DNA of 49,805 nt from Bacteroidales bacterium. Its GTDB lineage: Bacteria; Bacteroidota; Bacteroidia; Bacteroidales; F082. Below are positions 33,901-40,422 of the stretch, piece by piece. The DNA is taken from positions 1 to 49,805 of the forward strand of contig JAGCPH010000043.1 in assembly GCA_017645275.1 (NCBI GenBank), read 5' to 3'. Every line of letters begins with the position of its first letter. Positions within the stretch are counted from its first letter, which is position 1. A program made the position numbers and the translations under genes. The notes beneath the pieces were generated by a model. That model saw only the letters and a program-made list of their open reading frames with translations, searched no databases and was not told the origin of the DNA.

Positions 33901-34206
33901 GCTGATATTCAGCTCACCCGGCAAGGCTCCGACCACGCCATCGCACCCCGACATAGGAGGTCCGCCCAGGAGACCTTCAGTTGGTGCGCAAACTAAAAAC
34001 CTGTCGATAGACAGCATTACCGACTTATTTTTACCAGGATCACAGCGAAATCCATCGATAAGCCTGATAGATTTCACAGCCTTGTAAATAACATTACTGC
34101 TTTCAGGAATCACCTCTGCCAACACAAAATCTGACTGTTCATATTGTTGTCCATACGTAATTGAAAACACCAATAACGATGCAAATAAAAATATTTTCCT
34201 TTTCAT
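27997..34206 (-). CDS. Giant SpvB/FG-GAP/RHS-repeat secreted protein
   Basis: A 2069-residue protein with signal peptide (VFSITYGQ). An SpvB-like N-terminal domain spans about 95-270 (GALPGELNISDFGGAIYSIP, then AVTYNSQASNGLLGWGW). FG-GAP/VCBS calcium-type repeats run about 400-705 (GDFNGDGYTDVALV, ADFDGDGKTDVAVF). YD/RHS repeats run about 1220-1590, and the RHS core about 1725-1840 (DHLNSWCLITDEKG, ending YCDPSGEW). The last 229 residues (1841-2069) are a variable tail with a Gly-rich hydrophobic stretch and eight cysteines; I recognise no toxin fold in it. SpvB plus RHS shells of this kind enclose a C-terminal cargo in Tc and RHS toxins. There is no T9SS tail on this protein and no immunity-like gene after it. 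It is last in a five-gene operon. Confidence 0.88.
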   Translation of the reverse strand: MKRKIFLFASLLVFSITYGQQYEQSDFVLAEVIPESSNVIYKAVKSIRLIDGFRCDPGKNKSVMLSIDRFLVCAPTEGLLGGPPMSGCDGVVGALPGELNISDFGGAIYSIPIQMPQGIGSITPNIAVTYNSQASNGLLGWGWDLSGLSSIVRVGQTLYHDDNETAINFVDDRYMLDGKRLMLCSGTYGGNGAIYKTEIDEMCKIVSNSTGYNGPSKFVVYKKDGTIWEYGGTADSRIEPQNRNDVVLTWLVNKMSDRDGNYMVFNYIENQSEGEWYLNSIEYTLNENAGVNTMYKVELVYNNRSDVEFSYEYSNIVQHKKILKEIMIKNMMTGTVLYDYSFNYLEPDVYEDSQSFLYYRLQRIGLTANGLKLNPTVISWNSKKKHYPDKFESYTLSKDVFNKVPFVGDFNGDGYTDVALVPYKIGSSYQTDVTVTLYLNNGDGTFDSTPFFMFDLDKTLEWLYVADINGDGLDDLVPYFVNDDAKDWKSKIYAYINTGGTFQYVGYKISEKYFIPYSGDFCHERKTNFYLMYMPNANGSVRAPEIFYFDDNQVFVQSLGQQAVLGVADHVLVADFDSDGCSELLALHNDYSIVAKITKENGQYVFNNLYTDYNFNADDFLFAGDFNGDGHLDVLKYDNQTYWKVAYSDGDRLLAPEPCLGNNLLNGLALAPQDYYYCSLQNLSMPTETIRTADFDGDGKTDVAVFKNTGGNYYVTIGFKMYKKADNTYGFGDIKRFYLSINNSHQYVHVGNFLGRENASILGSVRGNPYNNEIPKIVSLFPQSAKYSVERITDGLGNARGFKYQYLMPNNSDLSYDYDLQWISNNVRTVTLPVRALCVDTVFSVNNNPNVTKYSYSNMLYNNKGRGFMGFVTKECECFINNVLCATELYGKDTDMVGAYNVLLPKLYLKSNSNNQIVEADNFSYKIYKCVQNNKVMMPLLACKTTVCYDNDKSGVVLKTDVENIDYQTDMSGDYYSNTVNVARLVSGTDATYTGNDAEACMYWEKAEYVYNNKVEDWAVSRPQSIVKSQHYDDNEIVGNTELYEYSNTNPFQFTRIVSLPNVDMNYDDPLKIVAEYSYDKMGHTTMQSLTTPSSKSQKVTHLNYSQDLNYRFPTTSINEKGWAFDFTYDNNYGMLNSTVDYNHFETQIASDPFEITVENVMPGDIKIVKTKRWANGNEYAPNNAMYYCWEKTSGSAEMLVFYSKNGTKVREVTFGLYGEPVYTDFSYDDRGNIVSESKPYKPGDDVHWFYFVYDNNNRLVEEIFPNDLTQTYSYNQLQTTISSVSPEGLTRTVVETMNPMGWRTQVVDIGGNAIEYEYYSDGKLKSVMIGNNKATKVEYEYDNLRNISRMTDPSCGMVSYEYNAFGELVSTTNPKQCVTIFDYDELGNVLTRSESDAKGANTVVTQWIYEDKKGQMGMLSQIIYGQSHTVSYDYDDLLRVVNVSETIKGSTYSTNYTYDNANREETVTYPSGLTVQKRYTNSGLYKSMVNLADNKTLWQTESADAMGYITDYQVGNGLKTHRDYDAKSNLLSGIQTFTDDVAYQNQKYSYDAFGNLVSRSKFNGNVKTENFVYDEFNRLTEIRMNNQITGTMAYDEYGNILSKTIDNQDIFYDAQYNSGNPYAITKAKSGFDELTGLNQLIKYTVFDKMSKVNYGNNSLSIDYGFDHERIYSEEIVDNVKKDKVYAGDCEYVIINGKLTVYTFLKGPMGVFAVCRTNEKGETSIMYVHKDHLNSWCLITDEKGEIVQNVSFDAWGNPRDGEKWSERYDGELMCDRGFTGHEQLLAFGIVNMNGRAYDPLMSMMMSPDNYIQNPDFSQNYNRYSYCYNNPLSYCDPSGEWVEWLLWGVFQGAMNLINNCDDIDSFEEGALTFGAGFVSGCLSIGLSECSWVIQVVGNVAGSTLKSGVNYVVDKNDNKNHIDWSVIKSDGFKTEMMYSLGSNLAKSVLNAYIEAPTDDNEEGVTLATKLCKNKVDRMLLETSTAKIAGNLFAGKKVFDGFNCRNWNEFVPYARCIANIMWDGLQFEGGSATLNEVCGQIMNIDFSGNMQKFSKSMNTCYSRLHSLFFKTS

Positions 34207-34217
34207 AACATACAGAT

Positions 34218-34640
34218 TTAATGTTTTACAATAATCCTCGAATACGTCTCGTCACCGTTTATAATCTTCAAAAGATACACGCCATTGGGCTTATCCCCAA
34301 TGTAGACATCGGTTTCTTCAGACAGACTATTTTCATTAATCAGGACACCATTCAAATCATAAATAAGGCAATATAGGTGCTCTTTGCCAACACCTTCCGG
34401 CATTATGATTTTGAAACAACCATCAGTGGGATTCGGATATATCGTAATATCCGTAACCACTTGTTTTTCTTCCACTTCTGCATAATCTTTCATTTCAATA
34501 CAATTAATTTGTACAAATCTGCTGATACGGTTGCCATCTCGATCGTAATCAAACGACAGACATCGTTGTGCAACAGTATAATTGTTCGAAATTTGAGACA
34601 ATAGTAGCACAAGAAATACTAAAAAATATTTCGTTTTCAT
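34218..34640 (-). CDS. Mini protein: single YD-like motif plus T9SS sorting domain
   Basis: A 140-residue protein. The signal peptide is about 1-25 (SNNYTVAQ). The mature N-terminus contains CLSFDYDRDGNRISR (27-41), which has the form of a single YD/RHS repeat (Y-D-x-x-G-N-x-x-S). After a short acidic linker, residues about 65-140 are a T9SS type A sorting domain (ITIYPNPTDGCFKIIMPEG and GVYLLKII). Little remains besides the sorting signal, so it may be an adaptor or a carrier for something else. It lies 11 bases upstream of the giant RHS gene, which has YD repeats but no T9SS tail, so the pair may act together. That is inference from motif and position only. Confidence 0.8.
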   Translation of the reverse strand: MKTKYFLVFLVLLLSQISNNYTVAQRCLSFDYDRDGNRISRFVQINCIEMKDYAEVEEKQVVTDITIYPNPTDGCFKIIMPEGVGKEHLYCLIYDLNGVLINENSLSEETDVYIGDKPNGVYLLKIINGDETYSRIIVKH

Positions 34641-34662
34641 AGCTCTAATATTTAAAAACCAA

Positions 34663-35652
34663 CTATTGCTGTGCTTCCTGAAGCTTGGTTATAATTTCCT
34701 GTTGTTCGCGCAATTGCCGTTGTAAATCAATAGCATACAATGTCAATTCCTCAATTTTTTTCAAAAGGATACCGTCCATATCAACCATATTATATCCCTT
34801 ATCTGCTACCTCGTTCTCTGAAGGTATGTCGGGCAAGTGTTTTTGGTCATTAATATATGTTTCGAGAACGTCCAAAGGAATCAGATTATAGTCGTCGGCA
34901 AACACATAATCATGCCATTCATCCACCTCTTTGACGTAGACTTCACTCGTCAGAATGCCTCCATTGACAGCCAGAGTGTAGTCGTAGTCTCCAGAATAGT
35001 TGTTATTGGTGTTGATGCCGACTTTTCCCATCATAGTTATAGCACGGGCGTTGATATCAAGCAAATCGTTGGCCGAAGAGATATTCATGCCGTTTTTCGA
35101 TACCTCAATCTTATGATTCGCATCATAAAACTGCAGATAAGCCTTTTTCGTTGATTTGTTTGACGTCTCCAATATCAAACCGGCATCCTCGTTAGAATCC
35201 GACAACATGTGCAGCTTAGCCTGAGGGCTTGTGACATTGCCGATGCCTACTCTACCTGTCGCTGTGGCGCCGTTCGATGAGCCAATAAATAATGTCGGAT
35301 ATTTACTGTTGAAGCCGATCATGAGTGTCCCAGAATAACTGTTAATCAACGCCTTAGTATCGGTGTTATCAGTGCCACACCCGATAACGAAAGCGTTGGT
35401 GGCATTAGCTCTCACGAACTTTCCAAGTGCGAATGAGCTTGCACCAACTGTTTTGTTGCCCAATCCAAGAGCGACCGAGTACGCTCCTTGAGTGACATTG
35501 TTCATGCCTGCAGTAATAGAATAGTTTCCTTTGGCCTGGTTCTGGGTTGTTCCCGATGGTCCGCACAAGTCACAACCACCCTTTTCTTGTGCTAAAACAA
35601 TACTGTTTGCAACAAATAAAAATGTTATTATTGTCAATATACGTGTTTTCAT
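34663..35652 (-). CDS. YadA-head / tail-fibre-like exported protein
   Basis: A 329-residue protein with signal peptide (TFLFVANSIVLAQ), using the ATG at 35652; an extra four residues are possible at 35664. Residues about 45-90 are YadA-type left-handed beta-roll repeats (YSITAGMNNVTQGAYSVALG, then LGNKTVGASSFALGK), typical of trimeric adhesin heads. The middle resembles phage tail-fibre sequence (GRVGIGNVTSPQAKLHM). The C-terminus, HLPDIPSENEVADKG followed by a heptad coiled coil to the end, is like the stalk before S74 chaperone domains, but the autoproteolytic chaperone itself is absent. It is probably a trimeric fibrous surface protein. It has no T9SS tail. It is third in the RHS operon. 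Confidence 0.75.
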   Translation of the reverse strand: MKTRILTIITFLFVANSIVLAQEKGGCDLCGPSGTTQNQAKGNYSITAGMNNVTQGAYSVALGLGNKTVGASSFALGKFVRANATNAFVIGCGTDNTDTKALINSYSGTLMIGFNSKYPTLFIGSSNGATATGRVGIGNVTSPQAKLHMLSDSNEDAGLILETSNKSTKKAYLQFYDANHKIEVSKNGMNISSANDLLDINARAITMMGKVGINTNNNYSGDYDYTLAVNGGILTSEVYVKEVDEWHDYVFADDYNLIPLDVLETYINDQKHLPDIPSENEVADKGYNMVDMDGILLKKIEELTLYAIDLQRQLREQQEIITKLQEAQQ

Positions 35653-35677
35653 AAATAAACTCATTAAATGTTAAAAA

Positions 35678-37132
35678 TCAATACTTTTCAAATTTTCCTT
35701 TCATACTGTTCATGCCGTCTTTTTCCACTTCATACACGTAAACCCCGCTATCAAGTGTCGATACGTCAATCCTCAACACACTATCGCAGCTATGAAACTT
35801 GCGTTCAAAATACTTCCTTCCCCATACATCGCTAATACCAACCCTAACATTCTGATTATCATTACATTGCAAAACAATATTCAGATAATCCGACACAGGA
35901 TTAGGATATACATCGGTGGTTTGCGAGACCTCCGCCATCTCTGTCAGTGTCCATGGCATAACGAAATCACAAGGCATCAATTTCCATACAATAATCAAAT
36001 TCACATCTGCACCTTTCTTACTCTTGCCATAAACCAGACAGCCGCCATCAGGAGTAACCTGACAATGTAACGGTCTTATCTTCACATTATCGCATACCAA
36101 TTTTTTCACTCCAAGCAAATTCAGATTCCTATCCATCAAAAGCATCACCACGTCGTTCGGTACCTCATTTAATCCGCTTTCCCAATATGTTGTGATATAA
36201 ATAGTCTCATCATTAAAATAAGCCATACTCCCGAACTGAGCGGTATAATCAGCGGTATCAGCTCTGTCATACACCAGAGTGTCAACATAATGTCCCTCTG
36301 TATCCACTTCAAACACTGCCGCATAATAAGAATCATCATTATTATATATACTTGTCTGCGAGGCCATCAGGAAATGTCCATCATCCTTCCAATAATCCGT
36401 ATAATTCCACACTCTTTCCATCCAAGGTATCGGATAGGTCGCGACTAGATTCAAATCGCCATCAATATACGCTATGCTATGAACGCCACTGGCATAGAAT
36501 GCTTTACCAAGAAGCATCATCATATCGCTGTCAGGCACCCTGATAATGCCGGTAGGTCTCGCCCCACCAGGTCCATGTCCATCAGGAAAGTATTGACTGT
36601 CAAGCACATTGCCATCCACATCACATCTCAATACGACATAAACCCCATTCGTCACCAATGGATAATCCTTTTCAGAAACATCGGCCAAAACAATCACATC
36701 ACCAGCATTGTTGAAGTCCAGATAAATATCGTTCGTCCACGTTTTATATGGTGTTTCAACAGGATAACTGTGTTCCTCTACAACATCCAAGTCTGAATTC
36801 ATGACAACAATCCACAATGAGTCATACACCTGATTGTCCAAAGTACCTCCTTTGATGCCCACAACAAAAGCGTTTCCGTTGTCCAGGCTTACAGCACTGC
36901 ACAGTTCCGACTTGTAATCATAGCAAAAACGATTTGTGACGTAATCTCCGTCAACATCTATATACATGGCGTAGGCATCAGTGCCATCTACACCAAACAC
37001 ATAATTACCATCGCCGTTACAGCAACCGCCCATCAATAAGGCCTCACCTTCAGCTGGATATTCTATCATCCACTGCTGTGCCTGTAATCTGACTGATAAT
37101 AGACACAATGTCAAAATCAAGAATTTTATCAT
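35678..37132 (-). CDS. T9SS-exported protein of unknown function, propeller-like
   Basis: A 484-residue secreted protein: signal peptide 1-19 (LLSVRLQAQ), a beta-rich body, and a T9SS type A tail from TTDVYPNPVSDYLNIVLQ to the end. The body has repeated patterns of acidic turns in strand-rich sequence, such as DVDGDYV, DVDGNVLDSQYFP and VDTEGHYVDTLVY, spaced about 70-100 residues apart. That spacing suggests a beta-propeller or similar repeat, and the acidic turns suggest calcium binding. No enzyme motif was recognised. It is second in the RHS operon, 18 bases after the lipoprotein gene. Confidence 0.72.
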   Translation of the reverse strand: MIKFLILTLCLLSVRLQAQQWMIEYPAEGEALLMGGCCNGDGNYVFGVDGTDAYAMYIDVDGDYVTNRFCYDYKSELCSAVSLDNGNAFVVGIKGGTLDNQVYDSLWIVVMNSDLDVVEEHSYPVETPYKTWTNDIYLDFNNAGDVIVLADVSEKDYPLVTNGVYVVLRCDVDGNVLDSQYFPDGHGPGGARPTGIIRVPDSDMMMLLGKAFYASGVHSIAYIDGDLNLVATYPIPWMERVWNYTDYWKDDGHFLMASQTSIYNNDDSYYAAVFEVDTEGHYVDTLVYDRADTADYTAQFGSMAYFNDETIYITTYWESGLNEVPNDVVMLLMDRNLNLLGVKKLVCDNVKIRPLHCQVTPDGGCLVYGKSKKGADVNLIIVWKLMPCDFVMPWTLTEMAEVSQTTDVYPNPVSDYLNIVLQCNDNQNVRVGISDVWGRKYFERKFHSCDSVLRIDVSTLDSGVYVYEVEKDGMNSMKGKFEKY

Positions 37133-37150
37133 GATGACATTTGTTTTAAA

Positions 37151-38224
37151 TTACAACAAATCAATCGGTAAAGGCATCACCGGTGATGGTATCAAAACTT
37201 GACTGCAATACGTTATCGCATTTCGATGATACGCACAGCTCTGATTTCCGACAATTCCTATCAGTCCACTGATATCGACCTCCAAAAACGCAGGATACGA
37301 CGGCCACAAGCTTTGAAATTCAGGGGCAGACGGAACGACATTCAATATCAGCGCCATTTCCCGGTTGTAATAATAATTCAGCATGTCATGGTCAAGATAA
37401 TATGGTGTATTGCCATCCAGACTATAAAAATAGGTGTAATAATCGCCATTTGCATCGACATATTCGTTTCCTTCTAGAAAAACTCTGACAATACTATGAT
37501 TTAAAGCCCGATAGCCCGAGTCATGAACTCCTGAACCTCTAAAATAATAGTTGATAGAATCTTCGATAGCCTCAGCAGCGTCACCGAACTCCGACGGGTC
37601 ATCACAAGTGCCTCCATACTCTCCAAAATACCAGCAATCGCCAGGACCGAACGGACCTTCAACAGGATCCTTGACATTATTACTACTATCGACTCTGCCC
37701 GAAACAACATGCGCAATGAGGATGACGACATTGCCGTTTTTGTCGCCTTTCTCAATATCCACTGCCATAAGCGACTTGTCATAAACGATTCCGTCATTAG
37801 CATATGCCAGCCTTACCGCAGCGACAATTTCTTCATACAAAGTCGCTTCAGCGCTCATCAAAACCTCATCGTCAGCGTTGGTTTCGACAAACAACTCCAC
37901 ATCCTGCTTTACCGTCTCCTTATATTTTCTTTCCGGAAACGTGTATGTTGCGTTGAACAAAGCCTCCACATTCCATACCACGCTGTCGACTGACACATAT
38001 GAATCACCTTTTGTAAGGTATTCCTTATTAACCAGTTGCGATCTAAACCTATTGATTTTTCCGACAATCAACTTCGCCTCGGCCGTATAATTCGGATCTT
38101 CAATTGTAGCCGGGGTTATATTATTAATAGGTGTAACAATATTTTTCTTGCATGCAACGAAATAAAACAATATTCCGATCACGCTTATCATCAAAAAACA
38201 CTTTAAAAAAACATTTCGTTTCAT
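37151..38224 (-). CDS. Lipoprotein of unknown function heading the RHS operon
   Basis: A 357-residue protein. The signal is of lipoprotein type: a hydrophobic stretch, then FVAC-KK with C25 as the lipidated cysteine. Mature residues about 45-180 are mixed helical, and about 190-300 are acidic, Tyr/Gly/Cys-rich sequence, including GPGDCWYFGEYGGTCDDPSEFGDAAEAIEDS. The C-terminus ends in a proline-rich PSPVMPLPIDLL. Lys-Lys after the cysteine is not the acidic surface-export signal described for Bacteroidota lipoproteins, so a periplasm-facing location is possible. No family is recognised. It is the first gene after the promoter and structured leader of the operon. Confidence 0.7.
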   Translation of the reverse strand: MKRNVFLKCFLMISVIGILFYFVACKKNIVTPINNITPATIEDPNYTAEAKLIVGKINRFRSQLVNKEYLTKGDSYVSVDSVVWNVEALFNATYTFPERKYKETVKQDVELFVETNADDEVLMSAEATLYEEIVAAVRLAYANDGIVYDKSLMAVDIEKGDKNGNVVILIAHVVSGRVDSSNNVKDPVEGPFGPGDCWYFGEYGGTCDDPSEFGDAAEAIEDSINYYFRGSGVHDSGYRALNHSIVRVFLEGNEYVDANGDYYTYFYSLDGNTPYYLDHDMLNYYYNREMALILNVVPSAPEFQSLWPSYPAFLEVDISGLIGIVGNQSCAYHRNAITYCSQVLIPSPVMPLPIDLL

Positions 38225-38288
38225 AAATCAGATGTTATAATTAATAAATTTTGATTTTACTAAGCACAAATTATTTCAAATAGTAACC

Positions 38289-38320
38289 GCCCGCAGTTTC
38301 CTAGTGCCATAACCGCAGGC
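38289..38320 (-). promoter_or_regulatory. Strong hairpin in the leader of the RHS operon
   Basis: In the minus-strand RNA, ten bases GCCUGCGGUU pair with AACUGCGGGC across a 12-base loop (AUGGCACUAGGA). All ten pairs form, two of them G-U. On the plus strand the same positions give A-C mismatches, so the structure is specific to the operon's own transcript. It lies in the roughly 147-base leader, 65 bases before the lipoprotein start. There is no U-run after it, so it is not a simple terminator. The rest of the 325-base spacer 38225-38549 holds two divergent promoters and AT-rich DNA. Confidence 0.72.
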
Positions 38321-38377
38321 TTCATAAAATTGTTTTTAGTATCATACCCTTCATGTCTTTTGCGTTAAACAACTCTG

Positions 38378-38408
38378 CAAAAATATAGTGATTTTTCTTA
38401 CATGTCAA
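38378..38408 (-). promoter_or_regulatory. Promoter of the lipoprotein-RHS operon
   Basis: On the minus strand the -7 box TATTTTTG is at 38385-38378, followed by C. CTTGAC covers the -33 position, its TTG at 38408-38406, 20 bases upstream. Transcription would begin near 38371, giving a leader of about 147 bases. Confidence 0.72.
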
Positions 38409-38486
38409 GGAATTAATTCATGAATTTTATTTAGATTTAGTTCAAAATTTTGCACAAAATGTTAAAAATTTTTAACAATTTTTTTA

Positions 38487-38516
38487 TTGACAAATGAAAA
38501 ATATGACGTATATTTG
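38487..38516 (+). promoter_or_regulatory. Promoter of pyrBI
   Basis: TATATTTG at 38509-38516, followed by C, is a perfect -7 box. TTG at 38487-38489 (in ATTGAC), 19 bases upstream, serves as -33. The leader to the pyrB ATG is only about 27 bases, too short for the UTP-sensing attenuator known from enteric pyrBI. Confidence 0.8.
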
Positions 38517-38549
38517 CATCCCGAAATTTAACATAAAACCCCTACAACA

Positions 38550-39470
38550 ATGTCAATATCCCTGAAAAATCGCAGTCTTATTTCGATCAGCGACTATACG
38601 CCTGAGGAAATTTGCCATGTCTTGGACATAGCCGAGGATTTTGAGCGCAATCCACATCAGAACCTCCTCAACGGACGTATCATCGCTTCGCTCTTCTTTG
38701 AACCATCGACACGTACACGCCTCAGCTTTGAGACAGCTATCCAGTTGCTCGGCGGCAACGTGATCGGTTTCAGCAGCACCGCAGGCACCAGCGTTCAGAA
38801 AGGTGAATCGCTCGCCGACACCATCACCATGGTGGCAAGCTATGCCGACCTCATCGTCATGCGTAACCCTATAGAAGGCTCAGCCCGCTTCGCATCAGAA
38901 GTGTCGAAAGTGCCGGTCATCAACGCAGGCGATGGTGCCAACCAGCACCCTACACAGTGTATGCTCGACCTCTACAGCATCCGCAAAACCCAAGGCACAC
39001 TGGAGAACCTCGAGATTACCCTCGTGGGCGACCTCAAATACGGACGCACAGTGCACAGCCTCGTAGAAGCCATGTGCAACTTCAACGCCAAGTTCAACCT
39101 CGTCTCCCCTGTCGAGCTTAAGCTCCCGAGCGTGGTAAAACAGCATATCAAAGACAAACATCTTGAATATCATCAATATACAGAGCTCGAAGAAGCCATC
39201 CCGCATTCAGATATCATATACATGACACGTATCCAGCGCGAACGCTTCCCAGATCCTGAAGAATACGAAAAGGTGAAGAATTCCTACGTGTTGCGCAACG
39301 CAATGCTGGCCAATTCGAAGCCAAACTGCCGCGTGCTTCACCCGCTTCCGCGTGTTAACGAAATCCATGTGGATGTCGATGCCAATCCTAAGGCCTACTA
39401 CTTCCAGCAGGCACAGAACGGAGTCTACGCACGTGAGGCCCTGATTGCCACTATTCTCGGATTAAAATAA
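38550..39470 (+). CDS. pyrB: Aspartate carbamoyltransferase catalytic subunit
   Basis: A 306-residue enzyme joining carbamoyl phosphate and aspartate to N-carbamoylaspartate, the first committed step of pyrimidine synthesis. The carbamoyl-phosphate loop STRTR is at 53-57 in [30 protein letters not shown] is the second signature. HPLPRVNEI near the C-terminus contacts aspartate. Length is standard. The regulatory-subunit gene follows after 84 bases filled with heptad repeats, so the enzyme is the allosteric class B type. Confidence 0.97.
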   Translation: MSISLKNRSLISISDYTPEEICHVLDIAEDFERNPHQNLLNGRIIASLFFEPSTRTRLSFETAIQLLGGNVIGFSSTAGTSVQKGESLADTITMVASYADLIVMRNPIEGSARFASEVSKVPVINAGDGANQHPTQCMLDLYSIRKTQGTLENLEITLVGDLKYGRTVHSLVEAMCNFNAKFNLVSPVELKLPSVVKQHIKDKHLEYHQYTELEEAIPHSDIIYMTRIQRERFPDPEEYEKVKNSYVLRNAMLANSKPNCRVLHPLPRVNEIHVDVDANPKAYYFQQAQNGVYAREALIATILGLK

Positions 39471-39545
39471 TTCAAAGTTTAAAATTTAAAATTCAAAATT
39501 AAGAGTCAGAAAATTTTAAATCTTTAAATCTTAAATCTTTAAATC
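39471..39545. repeat. Heptad-periodic intergenic array D
   Basis: Immediately after the pyrB stop come TTCAAAG, TTTAAAA, TTTAAAA, TTCAAAA, TTAAGAG (39471-39505). After ten bases there is an exact tandem duplication of the 15-mer TTAAATCTTTAAATC (39516-39530 and 39531-39545). This AT-rich block separates pyrB from pyrI without an obvious promoter. Confidence 0.65.
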
Positions 39546-39554
39546 AAAAGAATC

Positions 39555-40022
39555 ATGGAAAAAAGAAAAGAACTGATTGTATCCGCCATCGAAAACGGTA
39601 CAGTTATCGACCATATCCCTGCCGACAAAGTGTTCCAAGTTGTTAAGATCCTTGGACTCGACAAAGTCAGCAGTCCTGTTTACTTCGGCATCAACGTCGA
39701 AAGCAAGAAATACGGCAAAAAAGGCTTCATCAAGGTTTCCGACAAGTATTTCGAGCCTGAAGACTATAACAAAATCGGTCTTGTAGCCCCAACAGCTTCA
39801 ATTATCGAGATCAAGGATTTCGAAGTCATTAAGAAACAGACAGTTACACTCCCTGAAAGCATCGAGCACATTGTAAAATGCTTCAACCCTAACTGTGTCA
39901 CCAACAAGGAGCACGACGTCCCGACCAAGTTCACGGTAATCAAAGACGCCGAAGGCAACATCAAACTGCATTGCCACTACTGCGAAAAGAACACGACACA
40001 AGATAAACTTGAGTTCATATAA
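39555..40022 (+). CDS. pyrI: Aspartate carbamoyltransferase regulatory subunit
   Basis: A 155-residue regulatory chain that binds nucleotide effectors and links catalytic trimers. The N-terminal allosteric domain spans about 1-100. The zinc domain has C109 and C114 (CFNPNC) and C140 and C143 (CHYC), the four-cysteine site that holds the catalytic chain interface. Length is standard. It is co-transcribed with pyrB, and a strong intrinsic terminator begins four bases after its stop. Confidence 0.96.
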   Translation: MEKRKELIVSAIENGTVIDHIPADKVFQVVKILGLDKVSSPVYFGINVESKKYGKKGFIKVSDKYFEPEDYNKIGLVAPTASIIEIKDFEVIKKQTVTLPESIEHIVKCFNPNCVTNKEHDVPTKFTVIKDAEGNIKLHCHYCEKNTTQDKLEFI

Positions 40023-40025
40023 AAC

Positions 40026-40055
40026 AAAAAAGCTCGGCTATCGCCGAGCTTTTTT
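40026..40055. terminator. Bidirectional intrinsic terminator
   Basis: Arms AGCTCGGC (40031-40038) and GCCGAGCT (40043-40050) enclose the loop TATC. Runs of A before and T after (five or more each) make it work in both directions. It ends pyrBI on the plus strand and the rpoC-DUF3467 transcript on the minus strand. Confidence 0.95.
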
Positions 40056-40058
40056 ATT

Positions 40059-40364
40059 TTAAGCCTCCCCTGCCGACCCGTTCATCGTGAATGGCATCGT
40101 GTCGTTCACATCTTTTATCGGACCGAAGTTCTGCTCATATTTCTGCAGGTTGTCAGCCAATGCGCGATACAATCTCTTTGCGTTCTGAGGTGTCATGATG
40201 ACTCTCGAGCGCACCTTGGCCTTCTGCATGGCAGGCGCGATCTGTGCGAAATCGACCACAAACTCTGTGGGCGAATGACTGATGATTGCCAGATTTGAAT
40301 ACACGCCGTCAGCCACTGATTCCGGCAAATCGATATTCAACTGTTTCTTGTTGTTGTTTTCCAT
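40059..40364 (-). CDS. DUF3467 family protein
   Basis: A 101-residue cytoplasmic protein of the DUF3467 family: NIDLPESVADGVYSNLAIIS, then HSPTEFVVDFAQIAPAMQKAKVRSRV with the conserved M-TPQNAKRLYRAL segment. The family's function is unknown. In Bacteroidota it is regularly found just downstream of rpoC, as here, 88 bases away, which suggests a link to transcription or ribosome production. The spacer holds a GTAGAGACG palindrome and heptad array E. A terminator follows four bases after its stop. Confidence 0.88.
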   Translation of the reverse strand: MENNNKKQLNIDLPESVADGVYSNLAIISHSPTEFVVDFAQIAPAMQKAKVRSRVIMTPQNAKRLYRALADNLQKYEQNFGPIKDVNDTMPFTMNGSAGEA

Positions 40365-40394
40365 AATGATTAATTATTTAATGATTTTTAAAAT

Positions 40395-40422
40395 GTAGAG
40401 ACGCACGGCCGTGCGTCTCTAC
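40395..40422. repeat. GTAGAGACG perfect palindrome
   Basis: A 28-base perfect palindrome with GTAGAGACG ends and a CACGGCCGTG centre, in the rpoC-DUF3467 spacer. The first and last nine bases are the same as in 6168-6194, while the inner bases differ. It has no T-run on the minus strand side, so it may process or stabilise the transcript rather than end it, or it may be a protein-binding or mobile REP-like unit. Confidence 0.9.

Noticed and set aside
27997-34206. Frameshift or split of the giant RHS gene
   Set aside because: The frame is continuous from signal peptide to the end, with SpvB, FG-GAP, YD and RHS core parts in normal order.
38225-38371. Known riboswitch (cobalamin or cyclic-di-GMP type) in the RHS operon leader
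   Set aside because: The GC-rich hairpin recalled parts of those motifs, but the conserved core segments could not be placed in order.
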